Positions 10,753 through 22,168 of a stretch of 64,000 bases of DNA are shown here, in pieces. Source of the DNA: Enoplolaimus lenunculus. Lineage: Eukaryota; Nematoda; Enoplea; Enoplida; Thoracostomopsidae. The DNA lies in assembly GCA_030248215.1 (NCBI GenBank), contig JASANG010000140.1:124001-188000 (forward strand). The letters run 5' to 3'. Within the stretch, counting starts at the first letter, position 1; each line of letters starts with the position of its first letter. The position numbers and the translations under genes are program-made. The notes beneath the pieces were generated by a model. The model was not told where the DNA came from and searched no databases. It worked only from the letters and a program-made list of their open reading frames with translations.

Positions 10753-10840
10753 AGCAACTATGCACAAAGAAATCGCAACTTATTTCACATAAACAACGCT
10801 GTAGCGAGAGTCTTCGGTTTGTCCGTATAATGCCTACGAA

Positions 10841-11188
10841 ATGTCTCTGTTTGGTCCCTACCCTCTTGGAACACTGTTGCGACAAAACTGGCTATCTAAA
10901 CATACGGTGTGTGTTGTCGTCAAACGCTGGTTAGCATCTGTTTTTGACACTTGTCCTAGGCTGGTATGGGTGGAAAATTTGTTTACAACTATGAGCGCAG
11001 TATTATATGACCGATTAATTCAAAAATACAAATTTTACAGATCATTGTTACAGAAATTATATTCTGTGAATTTTCTATTCAGTTTGTATTTATCGTTCGT
11101 TTTGAAAACCGATTTCGAATTGATGAAAAATTCACATTGCGACAATGCAGACTCAAAACAACTGCAACAAAAACAATCACTTCTATAA
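10841..11188 (+). other. Orphan 115-codon open frame
   Basis: Starts MSLFGPYPLGTLLRQNW and runs to a TAA. I match it to no repeat family here and no protein family. No splice signals or neighbours support it, so it may be chance. Reported because it is the longest frame in this stretch not overlapping a recognised repeat. Confidence 0.2.
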
Positions 11189-12377
11189 TCTTAATGGTAA
11201 ATGCAAACGATTCTAAGAACTTGACCGCTTAATTGTCTTACAGTTGCCAACAGGGGTTGTTACCGGAGTAAAAACAACTGTTTACAGGAGTAAAAACAGT
11301 TGTTACAGGAGTACCGTGAACACTTGAACGGTTTAGGTATAACCTGCTGCAGGTATAGAAATATCAAAGCCGTTTTCATTGGCCCAACGCGACCGCAATC
11401 ATCTTTTTGCATGAGGATTTACGGTTCCCAAATAGAACCCTGACTACGCCTTCGGGCGATCAAGCAAAACTGTTACAGAAACTTTTGTATTAATACAAGA
11501 TTGTAGGCTTACATCAGTAAAATTACACTTGTTCCTAGCAATTTGAACGGAGTTATTTGATATTTAAACAAAAGAATGTTTTGTGCTTATGTTTTCGCTA
11601 AGCTTAGTTCCTTTTGTTGCAGTTTGAATTATATAAGTATTTTGTTCAAAACGTTCCGTGTTTTTAAATAAACTAACTTATCCAGTAGGAAGTAACAGCA
11701 GGAAATATAACGAGAAAATTATTCTGGTTTTTATTTTGTGCGTTTTTGGTCGCGTTTTGCATGCGATCAAAAACGTACAAATAAAATGAAAAATTTTACA
11801 ACGGCATCCTATATATGCATTGTTCACAATAAAAAATTTCATTTCGCAACCGAAAACACTATAAGGTATGATTAACATGTGCTAAATATTGAAATTGTCA
11901 TGCGCTAACTCTACCATAACGCTAAAATTGCATTAACTTTACGCTAAACGCGTGTTACAAAACACTCTGCAGAGTAGCGCTCTGCAACGTGTTACGGAAA
12001 GGGTAACGCAATTTTTGCGTTAGAATATTAAAGTTAACGCGTGACAATTTTGAAAATTGACACATGTTCGCCCTGCCTTATATGGTTTTCGGTGTCAAAA
12101 TGAAATTTTTTATTGTGAACGATGGTTGTGGTGCCGAATATCATAACACTGCGTTTTACAAATGTGCGTCTTAACATCTTGCTGGAATTACAACTCTGGG
12201 CAAATCAAGAAGTTCAAGTTTTGATACGTTTTAGCTACTTTTAACTTATGCACGCGAAGGTGAGTTAAACGCATTTTTGCATTAAATAATTTCAGGTAAT
12301 AAGCAGCGATCATAAACTACAATATCCGGTATTCGGTCTCTGTTCCGGTAAAAAATTCAACACCCGTACCCGGTATA
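11189..12377. other. Non-coding stretch with inverted-repeat element
   Basis: At ~11240-11320 TTACAGGAGTAAAAACAGTTG repeats recur. From ~11775 to ~12130 inverted segments TTCACAATAAAAAATTTCATT and ATGAAATTTTTTATTGTGAAC flank an AT-rich core; a partial relative lies at ~42.06 kb. No gene seen. Confidence 0.5.
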
Positions 12378-12583
12378 CTGCAAAAATGGTGAGTCAATAT
12401 GACTGTCTCCGAGATAGACTCTACGGGACTACACAAACTGAGCCGAATTAGACTCTGCCAGAGTCATATTCGACTCACTTAGAGTCACGTTTGACACTAG
12501 CGGAGTCGAATTTTACTCAGTTAGTGTAGTCCCGTAAAGCCTATTTCGGAGGGAGTCAAATTGACTCACCATGTTTTGCAGTG
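12378..12583. mobile_element. GAGTC-type palindromic MITE
   Basis: CTGCAAAAATGGTGAGTCA at left, TGACTCACCATGTTTTGCAG at right, TA on both sides. Confidence 0.85.
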
Positions 12584-12597
12584 TATATTAACATGCC

Positions 12598-12933
12598 AGG
12601 ATGCAACCGGAGGTCTGCCTCCGGCTCCGGCAGAAAATCGGCCTTCGACTCCGACTTCTGCTCCGGTAGAATTTTTGCCGGAGGTTCCGGCAATTTCGGT
12701 AGTAAAATTTTGCATAATTTTGCAAAATTTATCTGTTTAGCGCGTTTCGTTTTACGTTTGTCGCAATTTTCGGAAAAGAATTTTCAAAATTTCGCACAAC
12801 GTAAAGCCAAACAACTTAACAACATTATTGCAGATATTGGCCAAAATTAACTAATTAACCATCATTTTTACTGCCTAATTTCGCCTCATCTCCGGCTTCG
12901 GCTTCGGCTCCGACAAGTTTCGCTGACCTCCGG
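12598..12933 (+). mobile_element. CCGG-rich element, right end lost
   Basis: Begins GGATGCAACCGGAGGTC with CTCCGGCTCCGG-type runs. Its usual right end (CACCTCCGGTTGCACC) is replaced at ~12934 by a TTAGGC-A segment. Confidence 0.65.
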
Positions 12934-13113
12934 CGTAAGCCTAAGCCTAAGTCTAAGCCTAAGCCTAAACCTAAGCGTAAGAACAAGCATATTTTTAAGC
13001 CTATGCCTAAACCAAAAGAATAAGCCAAGTAAAAAAATTAGCCTAAAGCTTTAACTTACTCTTTTGCAGTCCCACAGAAAAACGTTCCGCTCCTGATCTT
13101 TACATGGGCCAAT
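12934..13113 (+). mobile_element. TTAGGC-A element, left end missing
   Basis: CCTAAG hexamers then CAGTCCCACAGAAAAACG and TGATCTTTACATGGGCC. Confidence 0.75.
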
Positions 13114-13743
13114 AAGGGTATGGGGACACACTGGTCCGTCCCTGAACTCACCTCACTTTAGCCAACAAATCGGGCCGTATTAATAGCTGAAAACTTGCCT
13201 GAATTGTTTCGACAGACGATGACAGCAAAACTTTCCAGTTGAAATTGTTTCAAAATTGATTAGGCGTGAGAATTGTGATATATAAATACGGTTCACTAGT
13301 GCGCTAATATTTGTGTATATATAATTACATATTACTTTTTTTATGATCAGTAAATTATCGTTTGCTTGCGTAGGTTTTAGGCGGAACTACAACCAGTAGC
13401 TTATATTTTGAAGCAAGCACCACTAATCTTTAATAAATCCTCGATGCGTAAATGCCTACTGTCCAAGTTTAACATTAATTAAATTATATTTCCGATCGAA
13501 AACACTGTTATTTTTGTAATAAGATTTTTACTTTCAGGTTCGAATTCATTATTTTGCAAAGAAGGGTGTAAAACTAGCGGTTTTCGACTGAGGGGTAGAA
13601 AGCTAAGCATGGGTGTAAACTAGTGGATTTCGGGTAGGGGTGAACAGTGTCCGACAGGTTTTTAACCAGCCTAATCCATGGGACTAAAAAGTTAACATAA
13701 AACGTATGCAACAGACGTCACCTGAACAGTTCTGTATTGTTCA
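13114..13743. other. Non-coding, no element recognised
   Basis: AT-rich, no splice-bounded frame, no terminal repeats that I can match. Confidence 0.5.
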
Positions 13744-13998
13744 CACTGTAAATTTCAGTGAGTTGACTTTAACTCAGAATGAGTTGAATCACACAGTCTA
13801 AGTTAGGACTACCAGTACTCAAAATTTTGAGTTGATTCAATTCTTTCTGAGTTAATTAATCGACTCACCCAGGTTTAACTCAACTCAGAGTGAGAATCAA
13901 CTCAACTCAGAATGAGTTATAATGTTTTCTGATTATTATTTGAGAAATTACCAAATCGCTAGCTGAATTGATTAATCAACTCATTGGAATTTACAGTG
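13744..13998. mobile_element. CACTG-type MITE
   Basis: CACTGTAAATTTCAGTGAG to CATTGGAATTTACAGTG, canonical interior of CTCAGAATGAG motifs. Confidence 0.88.
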
Positions 13999-14224
13999 TA
14001 CCCGAATTCGACATCGCTGTCAGCTAAATATCCTGGTTATGCACCCAAGTAATAGCTTGTTTTGATATAATACATACTGTTCGGCCAAAATTTGTGAATA
14101 TATTTCAAATGTCATTTTCGCTAACCAATCATTCCCCCGGCAATTAAATTTTTAGCATTTCCGCAAACCCAGCTTAGCTTAGTTTATTTAGAGATGTCAG
14201 CAAAAATTATCCAAAAATTCCAAA

Positions 14225-14440
14225 CTTTATTTGTTGGAACGTTTTTAATTCGTAAGACTGCAATGGAGTAAGCTTAAGCTGTAGACTAGTTTTTGCTTAG
14301 GCTTACGCTTAGGCTTAGGCTTAGGCTTTAGCTTAGACTTAGGCTTAGCCTTAGGCTTAGACTTAGGCTTTAGCTTAGGCTTTAGCTTAGGAATACTCTT
14401 ATACTACTGTTATAGCCCTGTTCTATACATTGACCATAAA
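14225..14440 (-). mobile_element. TTAGGC-A element
   Basis: GGAACGTTTTTAATTCG and AGCCCTGTTCTATACATTG ends with ~15 TTAGGC-like hexamers; the outermost left bases are decayed. Confidence 0.75.
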
Positions 14441-14574
14441 TATTTATGATCGAAGGATTTTTTAGATGTACGCTACTTAATGTTTTTATGAATCCAAACT
14501 TTACCCGTAAACCCAAAAAAGCGCTTGGAAGAGAATAATTATCATGGAAATTACGGCCAGCTGTTGGCTCTTTC

Positions 14575-15247
14575 AGCCAATGTTAAGAACAGGGGCGAAA
14601 CAGTATTATAAACATGTTCCTAAGCCTAAGCCTAAGCCTAAGCCTAAGCCTAAGCCTAAGCCTAAGCCTAAGCCTAAGCCTAAGCCTAAGCCTAAGCCTA
14701 AGCCTAAGCCTAAGCCTAAGCCTAAGCCTAAGCCTAAGCCTAAGCCTAAGCCTAAGCCTAAGCCTAAGCCTAAGCCTAAGCCTAAGCCTAAGCAAGCCTA
14801 AGCATAAGCCTAAGCCTAAGCCTAAGCCTAAGCCTAAGCCTAAGCCTAAGCCTAAGCCTAAGCCTAAGCCTAAGCCTAAGCCTAAGCCTAAGCCTAAGCC
14901 TAAGCCTAAGCCTAAGCCTAAGCCTAAGCCTAAGCCTAAGCCTAAGCCTAAGCCTAAGCCTAAGCCTAAGCCTAAGCCTAAGCCTAAGCCTAAGCCTAAG
15001 CCTAAGCCTAAGCCTAAGCCTAAGCCTAAGCCTAAGCCTAAGCCTAAGCATAAGCCTAAGCCTAAGCCTAAGCCTAAGCCTAAGCCTAAGCCTAAGCCTA
15101 AGCCTAAGCCTAAGCCTAAGCCTAAGCCTAGGCGTAAGAATGAGCATATTCCTAAGCCTATTAAACCAAGCAAAAGATAGTCTAAAGTTTAAGTTTATTG
15201 TTTTCTAGTTCCACAGAAAAACGGTTCCGCCCCTGATCATTACTTGT
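14575..15247 (+). mobile_element. TTAGGC-A element with expanded hexamer core
   Basis: A-family ends CCAATGTTAAGAACAGGGG and CCGCCCCTGATCATTAC flank the array at 14617-15130. The core is many times longer than in any other copy. Confidence 0.9.
14617..15130 (+). repeat. (CCTAAG)n array, telomere-type hexamer TTAGGC
   Basis: About 85 near-perfect units, broken only at ~14788-14808 and ~15048 (GCATAAG variants) and at the ends. On the - strand this is (TTAGGC)n, the telomeric unit of most nematodes. Open frames (KP, SL, LG, LR repeats) across it are artefacts of the hexamer. Confidence 0.97.
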
Positions 15248-16161
15248 ACCGCCGCTTCAATAATTCTAGTTTTGACGCCTCGATGTATTTTTTGCCACTT
15301 TTCACAAGAATATAATTATTTGCCGTGTTTTGACTCAAAATGCAGGCTTAAGCGATGTTGATAATGTTTTCTATATTTAAACCATCAAAACAAAAAGCAA
15401 TATTAATATAAATTATTTATAAAAAAAGTTTTAGTAAAAGACTGTTCATTTTCCCCAATCTATAATTTTGGTTCTTACTAGCTTACTTGGATTTTGGCCA
15501 TAATGCAAAGAAAGGCCGTTGGTTGTTGACCCGGAAACAACAAACAAAACATCTGAGGCGGAAAGATCGAAAAAGCTCTGACAGGTTGTGGTCAGAACCG
15601 GAATTGAGGATGTGGCTGGGATTTCATTTCCAGAGGATATGCAACAGGGTACAACCGAAGCTCTGCGTCTGGCTCAGACTCAAGCAGAAAATCGGCCTCC
15701 GGCTCCGGTTTCGACAGGTTTCGTTGACCTTCGGCTCCGGCTCCGGTATTTTTCACATCGGGTTGTACCCTGATATATACAAGTTTATAAGGTTTTAGTG
15801 AGCGAGAGTACCTATCGAGGCGTTTGGCGTCTATAAGGCAGTAGGTTTCGTACATGAACCTAACTCAATGGAACGAAAGAAATTTAGACCATGCAGAGAT
15901 CAGTGTTTACAGGACATTTGGTTCCGCAGACACATTCCTAAATAAATTTTCTATTTCGTATATCCGAAACTCTATTTTGCGTTTTTCCAGTTTAGGAACC
16001 TCAATTTTCGTTTCTTGAGCATTTAACTGCCTCAATCGTTCTTGGTATTTAGTTTAGAAGATTGCTACTGACTTACTTGCGTTGGCCATTTTAAAATAAG
16101 TTGATTTGATTTGTCTCCGTCCAATTAAAACCACTGGAACAGAGATTCTATCGAATGTCAC
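15248..16161. other. Mostly unique non-coding, with one small CCGG element
   Basis: 15656-15771 is a short CCGG-family element with inverted ends AGGGTACAACC and GGTTGTACCCT. The rest is AT-rich, with TTTCTATTTCGTATATCCG-like text at ~15945; no gene seen. Confidence 0.55.
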
Positions 16162-16259
16162 CAGGATACAACCGGGCGTCTGCCGCCGGCTCCAGCTCTG
16201 GCAAAAAAATCGGGTTCCGGCTCCGGCTCCGGTATTTTTCACCTCCGGTTGCACCGTGA
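16162..16259 (+). mobile_element. CCGG-rich element, short copy
   Basis: AGGATACAACCGGGCG to CACCTCCGGTTGCACC, a minimal copy of ~98 bp. Confidence 0.65.
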
Positions 16260-16615
16260 ATGTCACTCTTCCCTCAAACGATATATATACATGAGAGCCA
16301 TTTTACGTTCCAAGAAGAAAAAACTAAATTGATATTGATATACACTTACGCTAAATCGTACAAACATCAGCCCATGTTACTTTTAGTGGTGTCCCACCTT
16401 TAACGAAGATCCAGGAATTTCCGACGGAAACCAAGGCGGGCTGGTAAAAACGTATTTCCAACAATTTGGAAATCTATAATATTTTCAAGTCTACGTATAT
16501 ATTACTGCGTAATATCGAGTGTTTAGAACCACCATCGAGCTTATGACAGTATCCAGTAAAATGGAGAAAAAGAAATATATTCAATATCATACTGAAAAAA
16601 AGCATTTCGGACTGT

Positions 16616-16769
16616 AAGGATTGCGCTATACTTTACCTGATCCGGACGCCTTTATTAAAAATTGTTCCGCACCACCGAATAGATTTTGCTTATATGTTTG
16701 TTAGCAACGCACAGCGGCGTGTGGCGATGCGTTGACGCCTTCCGGTACAGTAGAGTATAGCGTAACCTT
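16616..16769. mobile_element. GCGCTATA-type MITE
   Basis: GGATTGCGCTATACTTTACC and AGAGTATAGCGTAACC ends; the interior shares GCACCACCGAATAGATTTTG with the receptor-intron copy at 47.2 kb. Confidence 0.75.
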
Positions 16770-16990
16770 TACAGTTTCTGTTCGCACGCAACACGACTTA
16801 TTATCAGCGGAAGTGTAGCGTGTTTGATTTGTAGAACATCTGGCAGGTTCAAATTTATCATTAGTTTCTGACCAAATAAACTATGGAATTTTTGGTTAAA
16901 ATAAGTTCGAGGTATACTATTTACGCAAACAATCTGTTCGCTTCTAAATAATATTTCGTTTGCGAAATTTATCGATATGACGGCACGCCA

Positions 16991-17300
16991 GCCCATAGCC
17001 AGATCGCGTTGATAGGCGACATTTATAAGCAAGGTTGCAAATTTTGTTACGAGAAAGAATTCTTGCTGAGGCGGGTTGAGCCACACCCTGGCTACGGGAA
17101 CGGATGGACGTTCCTTTTTAGAGCTTGAATGGGTGGTAGATTTTCTACCGAAGTGATCAAGCCCATAGCTAGCTCACCTTGCTAGGTGGGGTGAAAAATT
17201 TATTAGGAGGGACATACAACAGCTTTTGGTTTATTTACAACTAAGGTTGAAGATTTTCTAGGGGACAAAATGGTTCCCGTGGGGCTCATCTGGCTACGGG
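16991..17300. mobile_element. Two TAGCCAG-type MITEs
   Basis: Copy one 16991-17098 (CCCATAGCCAGATCG to CCTGGCTACGGG), copy two 17161-17300 (CCCATAGCTAGCTCACC to CTGGCTACGGG). The 105-codon - strand frame 16769-17086 runs through the first and is not considered a gene. Confidence 0.7.
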
Positions 17301-17446
17301 ACCGGGTACACGTTCGTTTTGGAATCTTTAATTGTGCTAATTCAATTCAACTTGTTGCTCAAAGGCGTATGATTTCACAGAAAAGCGTTCATTCACAACG
17401 GAGGATTCAAGGGGGTATGACTGATGTAGCAACCTAACGGTCTTTA

Positions 17447-17690
17447 GGCCCATGTTACTTTAAGTGGGGTCCAGGTTTCTGATGGGTCTATAAAAGAGTA
17501 GGTTTAGATTCTAGATTATTGTTTGCTTAGGCTTAGGCGTAGGCTTAGGAACACATTTTTGCAACGCTTAGGCTTAGGCTTAGGTTTAGGTGTAGGCTTA
17601 GGAATATATTTTTGCAACGCTTAGGTTTAGGCTTAGGCTTAGGAATACGCTTAATTTACCGTTACGGCCCGTATAAAAGTAACACTGGCC
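17447..17690 (-). mobile_element. TTAGGC-B element, best-preserved copy
   Basis: GGCCCATGTTACTTTAAGTGG to AAGTAACACTGGCC. Inside are TCTATAAAAGAGTAGG, two GGAACACATTTTTGCAACGC-like blocks and GGAATACGCTTAATTTACCG. Confidence 0.88.
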
Positions 17691-18980
17691 TGAACTTCTG
17701 TGCCCAAAATTTTTACCATCGATTGCATATGGTTAATCTGAAGCCCACAACGTACTTTCTGTCCTAAATATGAATTCAAATAACTTGCGTATTCGGTTCA
17801 ATCAGATTACTTATAAAATGTCGCCAAAAAATGTGTTAAAACCGGATGTTAAACTGTCAAATTTCTGAACAAAAACCGTATCTTCTTCCGCTGAATAATC
17901 CCTAATCCGACGATGAGTGCTGTCTTCCGCTGGATAATCCTGAATCCGACGCTGAGGTCTGGAATTTCCTTGTGAGACGCGAACTGACTTAGAAGTTTAA
18001 CGCTCAAACAATTCGGAATTATCAAAATGTTCCTGAGGATATTTTACAAAAATAAGATGATTTTTTCAACCCCTTTTCACATAGAATTGACTTTGAGCAA
18101 CTCAACGCAATGTGAATATCGTCAAATACGCACAATTACACAAATACTACTTGTTATATTTTTTCTGTCGGTTCATTTTGATGCATTGTTAAAAATAAGC
18201 AATTGCATAATACATTTGTTTGTGTCAAAATTAAAAACATGTAAATGCCAGAACGTTGCCCAAAATACGTATATGAAGCGTTCCTGTGTGAATAATCTAT
18301 ATGTTAAAGCTGGAACAGCTCACATACGTATTTTGGACAACCTTCCAGTATTAATACTGTATTTACAATAATTTCTTAAGAAATACACGAGATTGTCTAT
18401 TCTGTGACAAAAAAATTTGCAAGGAAATTTTTGTGGTTTGACTATACTTTTGCGCATTGCGCAAAGCTGGCAGACTTGTATTGATTAAGTTGTTTTAAAA
18501 ATTAAATATTGTTTCGTAGGGGGTGGTTATAGCTGCCCCCACCTTGGTTTTGATCACCTGACGGCCACGATTAGCATGGCGTTCGAAGATTTCTTGAAAT
18601 TGTAGTTTTCTAATTAGTAACAAACACAAATGCTACTTTTGTAACAAACGGCAATTAAATACGGAAACTTGCAACAAAACCAAATCAATTATTTCGTACG
18701 GTTCTGATTCAGGCAAAACAGCTTTATAATGAACTTCCCTTTTGTGTCCTGCCGTTGTGCCTAATGCAACTTCCACAATATCATGCTTACACCAGATGAT
18801 TTGTGAGTGTGTATATAATTCTTTGTCTCAGCCTACAATTTAAGGTCTTGACTTTAAATGTATTGTGATCCGCAATGGACTGTATTTGCTGCACCCCGTG
18901 CAGTCGATATCCCTAAAGAATACAGATATTTTTTACATATTTGAGCTTCTCAACGAGTTATCTTTGAACATTTCACACCG
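17691..18980. other. Non-coding with GCTGGAACG-type element
   Basis: 18060-18150 has a fragment like the TTAA MITE's left end (AACCCCTTTTCACATAG). 18230-18500 carries AAAATACGTATATGAAGCG, AAGCTGGAACAGCTCACATACG and GCGCATTGCGCAAAGCTGG, marks of the GCTGGAACG family. No gene seen. Confidence 0.5.
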
Positions 18981-19138
18981 GATCCGTAGCCAATGAAGGG
19001 TCAGGGGGATTCAGCCCCTTGAAAAAATATTAGCCCCCTAGAAAACTCTTAACCTTGCTTGAAAGTCATCGAAACCCGTTGCATGCCCCTGATGAAAATC
19101 ATTTTAGCCTCCTAATAAGGTATAAGCTGGCAAACGGG
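18981..19138. mobile_element. TAGCCAG-type MITE, reversed
   Basis: GATCCGTAGCCAATGAAGG to TAAGCTGGCAAACGGG with GATTCAGCCCCTTGAAAAA inside. Confidence 0.7.
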
Positions 19139-19455
19139 CGTGTTTCACTGCCAAATTTAAATTTTTTAAAATTTTATTTTCGATATTAGCACAATACGTC
19201 GTAGGGTAAAATAATTAATTCTCTTGAAATGATAAAGTTTTCGAAACAGATTTAAATTTAAAGTTTGGCCAGAATTGATTTCCAAGTCAAAATATTACAA
19301 ATCAGTAAACGGTTTACTTTATAACTTAAGCTTTAGAAGATTTGTTTTGCTATCCATGTGATATTAGCACTTTGTATGCAAATTACGCAGACACTGCACG
19401 GCTATGCGCCTGTATTTCTATATGCGCAAATAACAAGCGTCCAATTGAGTCACGT

Positions 19456-19660
19456 CCGTATTCTCAAAAATGAGTAGCGATTATCGCCAGTCGGTGATAG
19501 GTCTTGTAACTTTCGAACCAGAGAATGGCGAGGTTTGAACTTCAGTGAATGTTGAGCTCAAAATTCACAGAACTTTTTTGCGTATGATTTGCTCATCTCG
19601 TTCACCAATTTTTCAGTTCAACAACTGCAACAATTAGTGCCTGCAGTTGGTGAAGATTCG
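19456..19660. mobile_element. TATTCTC hairpin-ended MITE
   Basis: CGTATTCTCAAAAATGAGTAG then GTCGGTGATAGGTCTTG; right end incomplete. Confidence 0.6.
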
Positions 19661-19689
19661 ACACTGCATTAGACGCATTTTGTTGATCT

Positions 19690-20365
19690 TCGGCTCCGGC
19701 TCCGGTTCCGGTTCCGGTATTTGTCACCTCATGATTATACCATTAGTTTCAGCAGCCTGCGCTTTTCCGTCCAACTCCAAAATCTAAAAATTGAAATCAC
19801 AAATTCATGCCTGCAGAATGGAACGTCCTGGAGACATCCACTCGGACCCACTAAAAGACGGAACCTTGCTATGGCTCCAAAATTTAAAATCCTGGTAGTA
19901 TGTAACCCGATACCCTATAATTTAGCGTCCGTCAGTCCCGAAAATACTTATTGTAATGATATCGAACTTAGAAATCCTGTGGTATTCGTACAGCGAGAGT
20001 GTCCCCACAGGGGAGACGACATTATGGGGGCGTGCCCCCCTAGAATTCTAGTGGTGCGACTTTGGTAGAATTTTTTCCGGAGTTTCCTAGCAATTTCGGT
20101 AGTAAAATTTTGCATAATTTTGCAAAATTTATCTGTTTAGAGCGTTTTTTTTTTACTTTTTTCAAAATTATCAGAAAAGAATTTCCAAAATTTCGCAGAA
20201 AATTTGCGTAAAACCAAACAACTTAACAACATATTGCAGATATTGGCTAAAATTAACTAATTAACCATCATTCCTACTACCTAATTTCGCCTCACCTCCG
20301 GCTCCGACTCCGGTTCCTGCAAGTTTCGCGGACTTCCGGCTCCGGTATTTTTCACATCCGGTTGC
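19690..20365 (+). mobile_element. CCGG-rich element containing foreign sequence
   Basis: CGGCTCCGGCTCCGG near 19692 and CGGTATTTTTCACATCCGG near 20342 belong to the family. Between ~19735 and ~20065 lies ~330 bp of unrelated sequence with a 115-codon open frame (MSPHDYTISFSSLRFS). Confidence 0.55.
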
Positions 20366-21156
20366 TCTCTGGTTCTACGTAAAATATAATTTTCTGCGGA
20401 CGCCGCTGACATACAGCAATGTTCTAGAAAGCTAACACATGTTCCTTTAGTGCAATAGCCTTATGCATTCTATTTAACAACATAGCCGGTACTCATATAA
20501 TACCGTAAACACCTTTCCAAATTAACAGGAATACTAAATTAGTCGAAATCACAAAAATATTTACTCAAACTCGTCATGTTTATCCTTAAAATAGTTTTTA
20601 GCTTAAAGTCAAAGCTTTGCGTTTTATTGACATCTAAGCATCTGTCATGTAAATCAACAAATACGCCAATTTATAGTGCCAAGTTGAACTTTATCACAAC
20701 CCTGAAACATTTCCAAACCTGCTCTTCAATTTTGATGAAAGGTCCATAAACGTGGGGCCCATCTGATACATTTCAGCAATCAGGAGATGGTATGCCAGCT
20801 CACACTTAGGATTAGGAATATGCTTAGAAATTGTAAGGCTAAATTTAGTTAAAAACTATAAACGCAATGGCTTCAAGCCTAATTAAGCATGGGTATTTTT
20901 GAGTAACCTCGAATGTTAAGGGTTTATTTTCAGATTATATTAATACTAAGGCATATCTTATTTGAAGATTATAATGAAGAATATCATCTGAATTTTCATA
21001 TTTATGTTATTTTTTATAATTTATTTTTGTTGCTTATTTTGAAATTACAAAAATATTGACATATTTTGCCTGGCAGGTAAAGAATGATAAGAAACTATAA
21101 AAGTGTATGCTTTCTCTATTACTGAAATGATATTTTTGAAATTTTTTTGACAATTT
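20366..21156. other. AT-rich non-coding
   Basis: Only a faint TTAGGC trace (~20805, TTAGGATTAGGAATATGC). No splice-bounded frame seen. Confidence 0.5.
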
Positions 21157-21370
21157 GGTCCGTATTCTCAAATGTGTATAGCACCTATAACACAAGTTAG
21201 CGATAGGTTTTGTACGTTTCGAACCAGCGTATGATGAAGTTTGAAATTCAATTCTATTTTCGCATTTGATTTTTGTACGGCTTCTGTACGAAGTTTTAGA
21301 TCTGTAATTGCAGAAGTTGGCAGATAAATTAAAACACCGTCACTGATGACTTGCGGACTGCGAGTTCCGA
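21157..21370. mobile_element. TATTCTC hairpin-ended MITE
   Basis: GGTCCGTATTCTCAAATGTG, then TAGCACCTAT; right end replaced by other sequence. Confidence 0.65.
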
Positions 21371-21524
21371 ATATCGAACGCTTATTGGCAGACAACTTAA
21401 AGATTAAAATTCCTATTTCGAATACTCAATTAGCGGCGGATCCAGAAATTTTAGACGGGGGGTGGCGTGATAGCAAAAGCTATGAAACGTAGTTTTTTCT
21501 CTATCCGCTTACGAACTCTTAGTA

Positions 21525-21610
21525 GGGATACGGCCTCTTATTGATTGGGACTCAAAATGGAAACCCCTCCTATTACCCCCCTCTTATTCGGATCACTATT
21601 TAAGTGAGGT
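21525..21610 (+). mobile_element. ACTGTAGTG-type MITE fragment
   Basis: CTTATTGATTGGGACTCAAA and CCTCTTATTCGGATCACTA match the right end of the family. Confidence 0.65.
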
Positions 21611-21807
21611 AATTGTTCTTCGGGTCATTATGGTACTTTTGTGTTGTCGTCTTAGAAAGTCGGTTATGTCGCTAAATGTCACATTATTCGTTGTTTATTT
21701 AGCTGTCTTCAACGCTGCCTTGAACTACATATTCCTGGCTTCAAACACTTTTCACAGTTAGAAAGAGTTTGTGTTTTTGTGTATTTTTAAAAACATATAT
21801 CTATATT

Positions 21808-21836
21808 ATTCGCGACCTCGCCCCATCGAGGTCGTG
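21808..21836. other. Perfect short hairpin
   Basis: CGACCTCG, a six-base loop CCCCAT, then CGAGGTCG: eight base pairs, isolated in AT-rich DNA. It is not the histone 3' hairpin sequence. Function unknown. Confidence 0.5.
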
Positions 21837-21916
21837 TTTAGATGGTTGTTCGCTTTATTTTTAATTTGCATTATGCATATCATGTGCTATAGTTTTAAAG
21901 ACATTATAAACACCTA

Positions 21917-22168
21917 CACTGTAAATTTCAGTGAGTTGATTTGAACTCAGAATGAGTTGAATCACTCAGTCTGAGTTAGGACTATCAGAACTCAGAATTT
22001 TGAGTTGATTGAATTCATTCTGAGTTAATTAACCAACTCGCACAGAGTCAATTCAACTCAGCTTGAGAATGAAATCAACTCAGAGTGAGTTTATGTTTAC
22101 TAATATTAATTCAGAAATAACCAACTCGCTAGCTGAATTGATTAATCAACTCATTTGAATTTACAGTG
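21917..22168. mobile_element. CACTG-type MITE with TA duplication
   Basis: TA|CACTGTAAATTTCAGTG to TTGAATTTACAGTG|TA; a complete canonical copy. Confidence 0.9.

Noticed and set aside
14617-15130. True chromosome end
   Set aside because: Ordinary sequence and element termini lie on both sides, so it is interstitial.
14544-15180. Long open frames of KP, SL, LG or LR repeats on both strands
   Set aside because: They are forced by the stop-free hexamer CCTAAG array and not evidence of a protein.
16769-17086. 105-codon - strand frame
   Set aside because: About a third is TAGCCAG MITE sequence; no family match.
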